Shown piece by piece: positions 23,526 through 35,600 of a stretch of 64,000 nt of DNA. The stretch comes from Dichotomocladium elegans. Its lineage: Eukaryota > Mucoromycota > Mucoromycetes > Mucorales > Lichtheimiaceae. The notes under the pieces are model-generated. The model ran no database searches and had not been told where the DNA came from. It was given only the letters and a program-made list of their open reading frames with translations. The DNA lies in NCBI GenBank assembly GCA_025716815.1, contig JAIXMN010000002.1, positions 310,001 through 374,000 on the forward strand, read 5' to 3'. Positions within the stretch are counted from its first letter, which is position 1. Each line of letters starts with the position of its first letter. Made by a program: the position numbers and the translations under genes.

Positions 23526-24420
23526 TTCTAAAATGAGCAATCTATTTTTTTAACAGTGGTCCAAGATGATGTGGGTGATGAGCGTGGCTGCCCTGAACCG
23601 ATGGACTATGTTGTTGATGAAGAAATGTACTCTCTGCAATCCGTTTGTTCTCGCGCTGAATATCTGCGTAGCATACCTTGCAGGGATAACTCTGATCTTA
23701 TACCATACACATTCCAAGCGTAAGGATACAGGCATTCGGATGAAAGAAGCGGGGATCAAGTGCAGTTACATTGTACACAAGGTCAGATTTTCAAACGGAT
23801 GTTTGAGAAGGTCTTGAGCGCATCAGCAGCTAGGGAATCCATGTTCGTTCAGCCAAGCGATGAGCATTACATTACGAGAAAGACCCTGAAAGCATCTTTA
23901 AGAAACCTAACGCGAGGGGGTCGTTCGTGTATTCTCAATGAACATAAGAGCATTATTTTAGAATGCGCTGATGAGAATCCATCCACTGTCCTAGATCAGC
24001 TGATGGAGCGACTGCTCCAGAGATTCGAGGGCCTTAAATTCTCGAAAACGGGGCTCCGTCGATTTATAAAAAACGCATGCAACTGGTCATTGAAAATGGC
24101 TCGGTTTGAGCCTGTAGACAGGAATAGTGGCTGCGAAGATCCAAGCGCGCCTTGACTAGGTGCGCAAATGGTACGGGACCGACGTCAACTTTAGAAAAAC
24201 TGCGTTTTCCTGATGATTCTGGATTCCATATTAATATGAACCGCAGCTTGGCATGGTCGAAGAAAGGGACTCATGCAGTTGCTACAATACCACAGACAGC
24301 CACACTCTTGGGAGCAACCTCTGCATTCGCCGTCATTAAATGTAGCTTGAGACCCCAGCAGCCACCAACCAAGGAAAAAAAAAAAAAAAGAGGGCAGGTC
24401 AAGCCTATTTGTTGTCACAC
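23526..24420 (+). mobile_element. Degenerate Tc1/mariner-like transposon, copy B
   Basis: Best-preserved of the three relics. The region 23760-24150 reads as a helix-turn-helix transposase N-terminal part (FKRMFEKVLSASAAR, CILNEHKSIILECADENPST, LLQRFEGLKFSKTGLRRF). After a frame shift near 24150 the catalytic domain follows, with the first DDE block as DDSGFHINMNRSLAWSKKGT and then LLGATSAFAVIKCS. That pattern is the DDE superfamily of Tc1-like elements. The C-terminal catalytic part is missing beyond about 24370, where an A13 run occurs. Several stops and frameshifts mean it is inactive. No terminal repeats were found by eye. Confidence 0.8.
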
Positions 24421-25044
24421 AACAGACTGTATTGCTCTCTCGCTGCAGGAGTCAGCCTTTACGCTGGCAATTCACTCGTGACTTCTTGTGCCTGCTGCTA
24501 AGCATTCCTATGGGTTTATTATTCATGAGCCCTGACTGCCCTTCCCCTGCCAGCAGGTTGCCAGCGAAAAAATTCTACCAGTAGCCTTTGCTTTCATGAA
24601 GCAACAAGTTGAGCAGCATATAACTTGGATCAATATCAAGCATATGCGACTGATGAGTAAAGTCCTGTACCATCCCAAGTACAGTATAGTATAGAGCTAC
24701 ACAATGATGACCTTTTTGCGTCGAAACGGTCGTATATCGTCATCCATGGAGAAAAGCCCTTTTTTGCGGGGTGGGAATAGGGTGTGTGACAATGTTCCTA
24801 TTAACAAAGCACGTCATGAGAAAGTCATTGAAGCACAAAGAAACTCTGCTCTCGCTGCCTGACAATGATACGTTCTGAGGCACGCAGTGATTTCGATGCA
24901 AGCATTTGTGATGTCGCACAATTTCATATTCCGCGGACAAAAAAGGTTCCATTGGCCGAATAGCCGGGAAAAATCCATAGCGTAAGCCATTATCTTTACA
25001 GCCCCGCTTTCAAACCTGTCAAAACAGAGCATAGACCGCTTGGA
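24421..25044. other. Intergenic between transposon relic and thioesterase
   Basis: No coding or RNA gene is supported. The right edge contains the TATA element and pyrimidine-rich initiator of the thioesterase gene. Confidence 0.45.
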
Positions 25045-25052
25045 TATAAATA
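25045..25052 (+). promoter_or_regulatory. TATA box of the thioesterase gene
   Basis: TATAAATA lies 70 bases upstream of the ATG at 25115, followed by a CT-rich stretch (TCTCTTTCTTCTCACTTCC) where transcription would be expected to begin. It favours 25115 as the start codon over an in-frame ATG at 25040, which would precede the TATA box. Confidence 0.6.
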
Positions 25053-25114
25053 CATCTATTTGTTTTTCTCTCTTTCTTCTCACTTCCAGGTTCGTCCGCA
25101 CATCCATATATACA

Positions 25115-25788
25115 ATGCAAGTCGAGCAGCAGACCCCTTTTGTTGACGTGCATGATCACCTGGTGGTCATGAAATCCGAGCAAGACAACATTCCTGCCAT
25201 CCGTGCTGCTCGCGAAAGTGAGGATTATATCGAGGTGGATCCCTACAGTCTCATGCAGGAGGAGTCTCGGAAGCAATCCATGACGGCTACGGTAATGCAT
25301 ATTTCTTGAAGAGTTGGGGTGTAATGAATTCATTAGTTTGGTCCCATTAGTCGCTTCGGGGGAAGGACAAGATTGTTGTGCCTCCTGTGTTGTTTTACAA
25401 TAAGGCCATGACAGAGGTCGTCTCGGCCATCCATCTGGGCAAGAACCTCTGCGGACACGCAGGCATCATTCACGGTGGCATGATTGCTACATTGCTCGAT
25501 GAGATTCTGGGTTGTGTGGTAAGATATCAAAAAATGACGACGTACTCATGCTTTTGATTTCAGCTCACATGGAATTAGGCTTTTGCGAATTTACCCAAAC
25601 GCGTGGGATTTACCGCTAATCTTAACATTGATTACCGTAATCCGCTCCCGGCCGATCAGTGGGTGGTTCTCCGTGGTCGTCTGGATCGTGTTGAGGGCAG
25701 AAAAGCCTTCGTTGAAGCATGGATCGAAAGCGTCGATGGTGAGACCCGATACAGCGAGGCCAAGTCGCTTTACATTGGTCCCAAGTAA
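25115..25788 (+). CDS. Hot-dog fold thioesterase (PaaI/THEM4-like)
   Basis: Three exons (25115-25291, 25351-25518, 25579-25788) give 184 residues. The hot-dog helix motif HAGIIHGGMIATLLDEILG is clear, with the HGG and the acidic residue used in acyl-CoA thioester hydrolysis in this family. The second half, GFTANLNIDYRNPLPADQW and FVEAWIESVDGETRYSEAKS, ends in a typical beta strand. Such proteins hydrolyse acyl-CoAs in mitochondria or cytosol; the substrate cannot be told from sequence. The C-terminal end SLYIGPK is not a standard peroxisomal signal. Introns have GTAATG and GTAAGA donors. The start is supported by the TATA box. Confidence 0.88.
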
Positions 25789-25847
25789 AAAAGGACTCGC
25801 ATCATCATAATAGCACAAGTAGAGCCCATAAAAGGATCGATTTACTT

Positions 25848-25901
25848 CCCGCCCGCCCGCCCGCCCGCCTACCCGCCCGCCCGCCTGCCTGCCTGCCCGC
25901 C
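25848..25901. repeat. (GCCC/GCCT)n tetranucleotide repeat
   Basis: A run of about 13 CCCG/CCTG units, C-rich on the plus strand, starting 60 bp after the thioesterase stop and so probably in its 3' untranslated region. It is far more GC-rich than its surroundings. Confidence 0.95.
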
Positions 25902-26469
25902 TATTCCCCTTCTGCACCAAAATAAAGTACATTGCATAATAGAGTAATATTTTCGACCACCACCGTATCGAATTTTCAATGCCACGTTTTTCAGTCAGAT
26001 ACTATCAGAACAACGAGATTCTCTTTTTTTGGGGGTGGAGCGCTTCATCGAAAACTGCCAAAGGTTGTTACTTTAAACAATTTTCAATGTCGCAATGGTT
26101 AGGTGTCATCCATCTTCTCAATGCTGCTGTTATTGTGTTCACTGAATCCTACATACGTGCGCATACACTCAGGAAAAGAGAAAACAAGATATAAGAGTGG
26201 CTCAAAATCGGTGCTCAGGATCATTGGGAGGACGACCGGCGATTGCGGACGCCCTGGTGTGCCTGACTGTACCTCGTTTCACTCTTACTGACACCACATA
26301 TTCCACGTCATGCGCGCCAACTGTGTGTGTGTGACACAGGCTCTCACCCTTCCCCTTCTCTCCTCTCTACTCACCCCCAATCCTCGGGTTTTCTCCCTCT
26401 CTCTCTTCCCTTTTTTTTTACCTCCACGTCCTCCCTTCCACTGTACATAAACTAGTTCTGTACTTGTGC
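25902..26469. other. Intergenic upstream of the C2H2 gene
   Basis: Holds the 3' flank of the thioesterase gene and the promoter of the C2H2 gene. Pyrimidine-rich near 26340-26440. No coding region supported. Confidence 0.45.
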
Positions 26470-27653
26470 ATGTCGCTTCCGGCATCAATCCCACCGTCCA
26501 CCGCACGCATGCCAACCGGTATTGATACCCATTCACGCATCCCAGCCACCCACGGTGGCAGCAGTGACAGAAACAACGATACCCTTCCCTGTCATTGGGG
26601 GGATTGCAAACTTCATTTTAAAAGCCACGAATTACTTGCCAATCACCTGTCTGAAGGTAACTTCGACCTCGCAATGTCCGAATTAAAAGGCCACCGGTAA
26701 CCAACCAATCATCCATCCATCTCTCGCTCTCTTTGTCCATCATAGATCATGTCGGCTGGAAACGCCCTGAATACTATTGTGACTGGAAAAACTGTGCTCG
26801 GCAGGGGGTTAAGTGCCATTCCCGCTTTGCTCTTATGATGCACTTGCGCATTCATACGGGCGAAAAGCCGTTTGTTTGCAAATTTCCAGGCTGTGATCAA
26901 GCGTAAGAAGAAAAAAAAAAGATACCGACGGAAGCACGACAAGTCCTTGACACCAATATCTTCTCAATGTTCAGGTTTGGACGGCAAGATGCATTGGTCC
27001 GACACAGAAAGGCTGAACATGAAGAAGGGGGTGGTGGAGACACTTTATCAACATCTGCTAAAGGTGCTGCTGCAGCCCAGCAGGACCTCAAACCCCTTCA
27101 TCATCGGAAACTCGAATCCAAGCAATCCACCATGTCAAAGCGACGCCGTGTCTTGCCGCCACACCAGTATCAGCAGCAGCAACCATTGCAACCCATCCGT
27201 CGCGGATCGCTATCGGATGAGGACACCGGATCATCATCTCTAACTCAGACAGAAAAATATAAGCTCACAAAAGCAAAACTGCGCTACATATTACGAGAGA
27301 ATGAGATCCTCAATGACGAGTGGGTTTCGATGCAAAAGAAACTTAAAAAGCTTCAGACAGAACGAAAGGTCTTGTTGGAAGTCTTGATGAGCAATAGCAA
27401 CAAGTCTACAAGCACTAATGGAACGGTTCCATGCACAACTTCTGCGACAGGACATGCGGCTACTACTTTTGCTGTTGCTGCTACTGCTACTGCTGCCACC
27501 GCCACTGGCCCCGCTCCTACCACTGGTGCGCAACCGACAACTTCTTCTTCTCTCGATGCAGATGAAAGCTCGGGAGAAGGTGATGATAATGACATCTTTG
27601 ATGTGGACACGCAGTACAGTCTGGAATTCGATGAAGAGGATTCTGAAGGCTAG
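26470..27653 (+). CDS. C2H2 zinc-finger protein, Iec1/INO80-subunit-like
   Basis: Three exons (26470-26656, 26746-26902, 26975-27653) give 340 residues. Three C2H2 fingers are visible: CHWGDCKLHF...H-x3-H, CDWKNC...FALMMHLRIH and CKFPGCDQAFGRQDALVRHR, with the linker HTGEKPF between the last two. About 100 residues later comes a predicted coiled coil, KLTKAKLRYILRENEILNDE and KKLKKLQTERKVLLEVLM. That pairing recalls fungal Iec1-type subunits of the INO80 chromatin remodeller, a resemblance from memory that needs a profile search. The C-terminal part is Thr/Ala-rich, then strongly acidic (DESSGEGDDNDIFDVD). The intron phases all agree. It is tail-to-tail with deoxyhypusine synthase, 99 bp away. 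Confidence 0.8.
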
Positions 27654-27752
27654 GGAAATGCGGAAATGAAGGAGGGGATAGGTAAAAAAGTGCAACTCGA
27701 TTTTCTTATATATATAAATATCTACAGTTGAAGATGAAGAAAAACAAACATT

Positions 27753-28958
27753 TTATGATGATGATGTGTGAATCTCCTTCGCAAACGTCTCCGCAACGAT
27801 GAGAGGGAACACGAGAGATGCTTCGGCATAGACCTTGACGCTTTTGCTATCCGCACGGATCTTCCCCCATGAAACGGCCTCGTCAGGACGAGCACCAGCA
27901 TCGCTACCATCGAACTCCTGGGCGGTGTTGATGTAGACCGCATAATCAGCCCCGTTGCGCATGAGGTTTGCGTTGCAGATGTGGTGCTTGATGAGGCCGC
28001 CGCCGAGAATGATCATACCGGTCTTTCGTGCGAATACTGCTTCGTTGTTCATGCTGCGAATATCGGCTGCGATATCGATGATGAGGCCGGGATTGCGGTA
28101 GGAATGGAAGTAGATCATGTCGCCGAGGGAGCCGTCTGTGATGGCGGGGCAGTAGACCGGAATGTCGTTCTTGGCGCACCAGTAGTAGATGCTGGAGGGG
28201 TCATTGATCTCTTTGCCTAAGCGATGGATCATCGTTGACGGTGTCCAGATTGTCTTTTTTTCCTTTTGTTCCTCGAGCATCTTGTCGAGGATCGGGACCA
28301 CCCAGTCCTCAAACTTGCAGTAGTTGTTGTTTGGCACCAGAAGATTGCCGATTCGATTCAGGCCCTGTTTCCGAAGGTCGGATCCCTTCAGACTGAACTC
28401 GCCGAGGTAGGTCGGCGCGAGGCACTTGATGAAATCCTCCTCCACACCACCCGCCGTTGCCACGACCACATCCACCATCTTGTGTTCCACAAGGAACCGG
28501 ATCACTTCGCGCATACCCGATGATACCAGGTTCGACGTATAGCCAAGGAAAATCTTGCACTTTGTGTTCCGTCGCTTTTCCATATCCCGCCACTCTTCCT
28601 GTTCATCCTCCGTGATGGGCTCGTCTGATAAGCGCCAGCGCCTCTATGGCCCCGGAAGGGCGGGGGTGGGGGAAATGTTTCGGTCAGCTCAATGCCACCT
28701 TGTCGACCCACGACCATTGAAACAACACAACAGAAGAAAACGCCCCCAGTTTACCATCTCCTTGACAATCTCGATCGCATCGCCGAGAGCACTGGCTTGG
28801 AAGCCCATGGTTCGGTAGCTGCTCATGAGATCTGTCAGGGACAGCTTCTTATTGAAGTCTGGACCCTGAACAAGAACAGCGTCCTCGGGCATTTCCACCG
28901 ACTGGAGCAGCACAGCTGCTTCTGCGCCCGCAGGGCGATGGTCGTTCGATTCAGTCAT
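27753..28958 (-). CDS. DYS1: Deoxyhypusine synthase
   Basis: Two exons (28958-28755 and 28643-27753) give 364 residues, the usual length for this enzyme. It transfers the butylamine part of spermidine, using NAD, to one lysine of eIF5A, the first step of hypusine formation in the cytosol. Conserved blocks are present: [80 protein letters not shown] and [19 protein letters not shown]. The last is followed by AVSWGKI, which holds the lysine that forms the enzyme-imine intermediate in characterised homologues. No key residue seems missing. The ATG at 28958 is the first in frame. Confidence 0.96.
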
Positions 28959-30405
28959 GTAATAAAAAGGCAAAATAAAAGACCCCAATTTTTTTTTTTT
29001 TTTTTCACTGCTGAAAAAAAAAAATATCCAGTGTTTCGGCCAGAAATGGGAAATATGTTATGTCCCCCGCTCCAACCCCGCATTTCATGGTTTTTGGTCA
29101 CTTTGGAAACATGTCACTCTCTTTTAGAGAGGAAAAACAATTAGGAATCAATTGTACCTTTTTGGTTTCTTATATCATCTTGATGATAGCCATTCAGCAG
29201 CATCTGATTTTACTGTTTTTTTTTTCTTTCTTTCTTTTATCAAGATTCCGGTGTTCATCTTTCGGGCGGATGCATGAAAAGAAAGAGAGCATGCTAAATA
29301 TATGTAGGACGTCGCACAAAAAAAAACTTGGGGAATTTACTTCCATAAGCTTGCCAGTTCCTTTTCTATATACATTCAGGTTCACACCCTTTCATGAGGA
29401 AAAGCGTACGCTTTTTCAATCGGTATTGCTTTCTCTCACAGAATATGCATCTTGCCGGAATAAGATTGAGCAGTGGCGAAGGTGTCTAGTTGGCTGTTTT
29501 AATGGGGAAAGCGATGATCCGACTTGGGATACATATGTAATTCTACAGTTGAGATATAAAGATCATTACGTCTGTATGGAACCATGCGACTTTAGGTTGA
29601 AGCCCTGGATACAATGAAGGAATAGACTCTATAATTTTGAACTAAACAAGATGCCAACATGGCGTCACATCGCAAAATGTATGGGAAAGGTTCGATCACT
29701 TTTCTGATCTGTATAGAGCAACTCATCATCGAAACAAAGGATAAAGAGATTTGTCATGCATAGGAATCGTTATGAGTTTTTCGTGGTACATGTGTTCGTT
29801 AGCTTGCAATTGATAATACGAGCATAATTACACACATGTTCAAATCAGGGTCTGTTATGAGCGGAAGCACAAAGAGTCGAAGACATTGCGTGCACCGGAT
29901 ATAACAATAACAACTTTGGAGAGGGTTTAGTACATTGTGACTCGAGGCCTATGGCCAAGGCACACAGTGTCTCCGGGAATAATAATCCTGGCCGCATAAA
30001 CTGGTCTTCGGCTACCTCATATTGTAGTGCTTCCCGAAATCATTTTCTTTTTGTCGTCATTATTCACCATCGGAGGTGAAGTCCTATATAGACAGTGAAG
30101 GTGATACCATATTCTGCTCAACGAGTCAACAATATGACCATGAATGTAGCATTTACTAGAGGTTTCGTATTTTCGCAAACATTTTAACAAGCAACTCAAG
30201 TATCATTTGTCGATGTATCCACAGCATATTTCCAAGTGGATTATATACATGGAGAAGGAAGAATTACGCAGAAATGCCCAATTCTGGTAATGGGGAAAAA
30301 GATTTGCATAGTAAACCAAGTAGGCCATGGTCCGCCCAAGGCTGACTCGCGTGTCGCGTCTATCCATGCAGCGCCTCCCCTCTGCCTTTCCTTCTCTTAC
30401 GTATT
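28959..30405. other. 1.4-kb intergenic region
   Basis: Promoter side of deoxyhypusine synthase and 3' side of the methyltransferase gene. A minus-strand piece near 30150-30110 (CYIHGHIVDS) weakly resembles the N-terminal part of the transposon copies (YDGQGHIVDE in copy A), so a small fourth relic is possible but not supported enough to call. No other gene is seen. Confidence 0.4.
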
Positions 30406-31900
30406 TCACGAGCGATGTGACTTTTTGTTTATTGAAGTTGATGGTTTCTGCGCAACAGCATAATGGAAATTGCTATAGCTATGATGTTCTTCCAATTCGC
30501 GTTGAGCTATATCAAGCAGTTCCTGAAACTCGCTTGCCTCCGCTGGAGAACTGGGACTTGCTTCTGTTTTTGGTGTTACGGCTGCATTGTAAGCTCTCAC
30601 TGCCTCTTGACTGTGGATCAAGCCATTGAGCAGATCTTCTCGAAAAAGAACGCCTAGGCGACCACCCCATAGCCCGATCGGCAACGAACGATATTTTTCG
30701 GCTTTATTGGTCGCTTCGGCAGGTATGAGCTCGCCCAGCTCGTGTGCTAGACGTGGCTTCAATCCACGGCTTTCGGCAGCATTTATAACTATCAGCAGTA
30801 AAATTTAGAGTAAGCATTATCTACATACATTGACGGATTTTCTCTTGTACAATAGAAAACGATTATGTACCATCTTGATTTAGCTTTGCCGTTGTAGGGC
30901 CAGCTGAGCATATTAAGGTGTCCATTTCCATAAGGACCAGGTATCCTTCCGGTTTGAGCAGATGCCAGCATTCGCTCACAACATGTTTGTATTCTTCATA
31001 GGTGAAGGCCAGGCACATGAGCCGAATGTGGATACAATCAAAGCTGGCACGTTGGAAATGGTGCCGTAATGGTTCAGAAAGGACGTTGAGGGCCATGAAC
31101 TCACAGTTCGGTGGAACAGATATCGAATTGTCGGGAAGCATATTGGCCGCCATGTCCACGCCGATTACATGGATATCTGGATAGTCTTTGGCAAGGTCAA
31201 TGCACCAGTCTCCTGTCCCACAACCAATATCCAGAACACGACCATCGATCATCATCTGCCCGAAATCAATGGGTATCGTGAATTCTCTATGAACGGTGTA
31301 CATCTTCCATCAGTGTCAATCATCAAGATTTGCATGTGTGCGAGTGTAGGTGTGTATATAGGCGCGAGTGTGCAAGGAAAGTTACCCGTCAAATGCGAGT
31401 TTAATCAAGTTGTGTTTAAAGTGAATCCGGTCCGCTTCATCTTCGTCCGTCGTAAGTAGATAATGAGATTCCTTGTTATCTATATTCTGCGGATCCCGAC
31501 GTCTGATGCGATGGTGTCGTCGACTTCCTTGATTGGCTAACGATCCTCGCAGTGTGGACGGCGCACTCGTGGAACCCGCCTCTCTCTTTGTGAAATTGAT
31601 GTGATGATGATGCAAATGGGGATGGATGCGGGGATGTGAGTGTTTGAAGCGTTGAACTTTGGTCGGTGGTGGCTGTGTGTCTTCGTCTTCTAGGCGATGC
31701 AGTTCTCCGGTCGTATTCAGGCGCTTGAGGCCATGCCGAGCTGCGCGTGTTATTATGGACGCTAGGGCAGATGATTTGCGCCTCGTACTGCTGCCGCTCC
31801 CGTTCCGACTGCTTCTTCCGGCGCTGTTGTTGTCATTGCTGCTGCTGCTGCTGCTGCTCCCATTACGATGTGCTGATGAAGTGTCGAAAGAATGTCTCAT
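30406..31900 (-). CDS. Class I SAM-dependent methyltransferase
   Basis: Three exons (31900-31386, 31286-30871, 30788-30406) give 437 residues. Residues 1-170 are disordered: Ser, Arg and His runs, including a poly-Ser tract encoded by an AGC repeat. The methyltransferase domain follows with motif I VLDIGCGTGDWCIDLAKDYP, motif II VIGVDMAANMLP, and the block SFDCIHIRLMCLAFTYEEYK before LLKPEGYLVLMEMD. This is the Methyltransf_25-type fold. Similar fungal proteins are usually annotated only as S-adenosylmethionine-dependent methyltransferases, and the substrate cannot be read from the sequence. The C-terminal 120 residues are helical and charged. Intron phases agree throughout. No signal peptide or membrane segment. 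Confidence 0.87.
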
Positions 31901-32657
31901 GCCGGTGGCCGTGTTAAGGAATTAAGGAGGACGTTTCTTGATCAGCTAAAGAAAAGATAAAGTAGGTATGTTGATTGCCAAGCCAAGGACGGGGAAGTTG
32001 GAACTTGGGTGGGATGGTCCCATTTCTGAATTTATACGAGAGAAAGAATCTGGGTGTGAAACCTCAAGCGGGGAGTACCAAATCCTGGGAAATGCATTAA
32101 CTTGCCACTGATAATATTCAGCACGTGAAATATCGTGGCATAAATTGACATGTGAAAGACAAAACGGATAAGAACTTCTTAAATTCAGGGAAGCATGAAA
32201 ATCAGAACGACAACGGCGACTGGAAACAGCCGTTTGCATTCATAATTTTCCCACATATTTTAAACGCAAGTATACATTCGGTGAGAATCAAAAGAACCAT
32301 TAGCAAAGAGAGATTTGGTTCCTTTGAGGGTAGCCAGAACGCCTGTTCATACTGTAATGACGGTCTTCAATCAATCTCTGTATAGACACGTGTGTTCCCG
32401 ATCAGATGGACCCATCTATTTTTTGTCTTCCTCCTGTTCAAGTTGAGTATCTGCGCCATCTCTCTGATATTAATTCCTTTACAAGAGCGTTTTATCATTA
32501 TTATCAGTACAAAATGGTGTAGGTCTAGCTGGACGCATTGCCTCGTGCTCTTGAAGACCGTTTTGATACAGCCGAAACTTGATGGTCAGCCTTAGTGAGA
32601 GCCTAAACACGTCGTCAGTACACTTCCTGAACGAAAAAAAACAAAAGACCACGCACG
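31901..32657. other. Intergenic between ITC1-like and methyltransferase genes
   Basis: Holds the methyltransferase promoter and the 3' flank of the ITC1-like gene. No coding or RNA gene recognised. Confidence 0.45.
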
Positions 32658-35600
32658 TTAAGCACTTGCCTGCCCTCTTTTTTTCATGGAATCTATAATA
32701 TAGCTCTGTCTTTTGATTATTTCATTTTTAAGCTTATATTCGCGACTTCCTTTTGGATTCAACCAGGAAAGCAACTGTTGAATCTATTTTATCGTGTCAA
32801 TACATCTCTCTATCAGCCAGCTGCCGTTTATAATCGGAATCCATTTACCTCTTCTGGCTCTGAGTAATAGCGCCACCAGCTCTCGCTAAGACAGTCATCC
32901 TGTGCCTTTGAGAACTTCTGCTCCAACCAATCGCTTTCCTCTTGGAACCCGTGGGCTCGCATCAACTCTAGTATGAACCATCGACCTCCGCCACGGCCCC
33001 ACGGTGGCGGCTGCTCATCCAAACGGCCTATATTTTCCCGCTCCAGCATCATCTGTATGTCGATATGACTTGGGCATTGGACAAAAAGTCGTCCGGTGCC
33101 ATAAGTTTCGGATGTGCCGACATTATCCAAATAGAGATATCGATTATAAAATCGGTCCCGCCCTAGCGGTCGTATTCGAAGTGTTGAGTATTTCCGCATG
33201 TCCTTTTCGAGTTGATCTTCCTATATCCCACGCACACGCCAAACCCTCTTAGCTATCAATGATTTTATGCTTCAAAGGCGATAGTAACATACCTTCTTCC
33301 GCAAGGCCCGTTCATCCTCCTCCAGTTTACGACGCTCCTCCGCCTTTTGCCGCAGCTCCTGGCTGCGAGCTTTAGCTGCTTCCCGCTGTTTCTGATACTG
33401 CAGTTTCCGAAGCGCTTCCAGCTCTTTGCGTCTTTCCTGTTTTTGTTTTAGTTTTTCCTGCCGTGAACGATGACGACGCTCGTGTGATCGTCGGGTATGT
33501 TCCTCACTACATAAGGAATGGTGTTATGCTCAAAGCCAACCTGAACAGATGGATTTGTTTCAACTTACGAGTCACTGTCAGCGGTTTGCTCAGAGTCATC
33601 ATCCGCATCGGAATCATGAGAACCGTCTTCGGACCCCTCTCCATCATCACTACTACCAGATTCTCCATCGTCATCCTCCGCTGAATCCTTTTCCTCCTTC
33701 TCTGTACGATCCCTGCGATCCAACTCCGCCCGTCGCGCATTGCTGAAAATTTATCGGCATTTAGTTACGGCTCTCAAATCCAATGGGGACTTTACTCACA
33801 TGCTTTTGCCCTCTTTGTTCAACTCCACCTTTTGCCTTCTGAACTCAGTGAGCTGTTCCTGACATTGCTCCATATAATCCCTTGCCGATCCATATAAGTT
33901 AGTGCAGATGTGCTTTCCAGTAAAAAGATGAAACTTACTTTATAGCAGTGGATTCATTAGCAGCTTCTACTAGAAATTTGAGAATCGCAAGCTTGTGCTT
34001 TAGACTGAGTGTCGGGTATTGCCTCTCTCGCTCGGATGCGGTAGAATTGTTGCGCGGCACAAGGTGCCGAAGAATGAGATCAAGGTCGGGCACAAGGTTT
34101 GGTGTGGCCACATCATTTAAGCAGCCCACGAGTACGGTCTCCCAGCCTTTGCGATCCTCGCCTATTTCCTTGTTGTCCCAATCCTTCGATAGTTTTAGCT
34201 GTTCCGCGTCTCGCCATCCGCGTTCTACCTTGCCTCGTCGAAGACGGGTGAACGCAGTGTCATGGTGACGATACTGCTGTGATGATGCCTTGTTACTTGA
34301 CCCGTTCTGCTGTTCCTCACTGAGCGAATCGACATAATCTTCCATTGCTAACCCGGTCGCAATCTCGCTTACACCATCATGGTTGCGCTCATTGATCACA
34401 ATGTTTAGGAGACATACATTGCTGTCGATCAGCGTTGACTTCAGTGTCTGTTGTTGCTGAGAACCGTTGGCGGTTAATGCCTGTTGGAATTCATCGATGC
34501 TAAAAGGGGCGAGATCGAGAGGTTCTGAGAAAACTGTCAAGAATACATAGACTGCAATGAACGTCTCGAATAAGTCATCTGGAATAGCCGGGTTTTTATG
34601 GGGGATAGGTCGTATTGGACGTCCACCACTTGGGTAGGGAATGACGTGCGGTCCGGTATAGACATCGGGCGACATGTCAATCAAGGCCCAGTTCGTGTTG
34701 GGATCCTTTCGGTATATTGGGAGATCGAGATCCTCCATGGGGTACTTTACTGGAATTTGTTTTCGTCTTTCAAGCCTGAATCGCTCTTCTTTGATCTGGA
34801 TTTTTTGTACTACGGCTTCGTCTGATCGAATCTTTTTTTCAATCTCTTTCTCCTCTTCCGCTTTTCGTTTTCTCGCGATGCTAGCATACGCGAGATCTTG
34901 TGCTTCTTGTAAATGCCGCGGGAGCCTTGTATCAATACCATATCTCTGGGCAACAATATACTAATGACAAGTCAACCAGCTGCAGGTGCCATGACCAAGG
35001 TAGCAACTTGCCTTCACCAACCATGGCGCTCCTATATAACTATCCTTATGTGCGCATTCTCTTATAAGCCGCTGGATGATATTACGGGAAAAAACCCTCT
35101 TGTCCCTTCTAAAGCTCACCACCATGATGAGTATCGCGCTGGGCACGTTATTTAAAGCATAGTCGTTACCTAATCTCTTGAAATTGAACGATTCGCGTAC
35201 ATTCCTCAATCGGCTCTTCATACTCGTTTATCAGCTGAACGCGATATCTTAGAGAGAGATTTGTAGCAGGCGGCCGATCGTGGATGATGTGCACACCTGA
35301 GGCAGTATACCCGTTCATATCGCGATGCTGTGTGGATGTTTGCTGAGAAAGATGATTATTCCGACTTGACGTAGCGAGGGGTGACGTTGGAACAGGATGA
35401 AGGAAAGCGTCAGGGAAGCGAAGACGGCCATTGGGCTGGCGAGGAACATCGTCATTCTCAGATTCGGTTTCTTCGGATGATGAGGAATGGTCATTATTTT
35501 CGTGTTTTTCATGAACCTTGGTGCTAAGTGGGAAGAGTCCATGATCCGATCCAGCGTACACGTCCAAAATTTTCGCGAGATAGCTTGATGCACATGTAAT

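Noticed and set aside
25040..25114. Upstream in-frame ATG extending the thioesterase
   Set aside because: It precedes and overlaps the TATA box region, so it is unlikely to be transcribed; start at 25115 preferred.
29060..29617. 185-codon plus-strand open frame
   Set aside because: Reads through T-runs and A-runs, has no conserved features and no promoter-like leader.
30017..30199. Possible fourth transposon fragment
   Set aside because: Only a short CYIHGHIVDS resemblance; too little for a separate call, mentioned in the intergenic entry.
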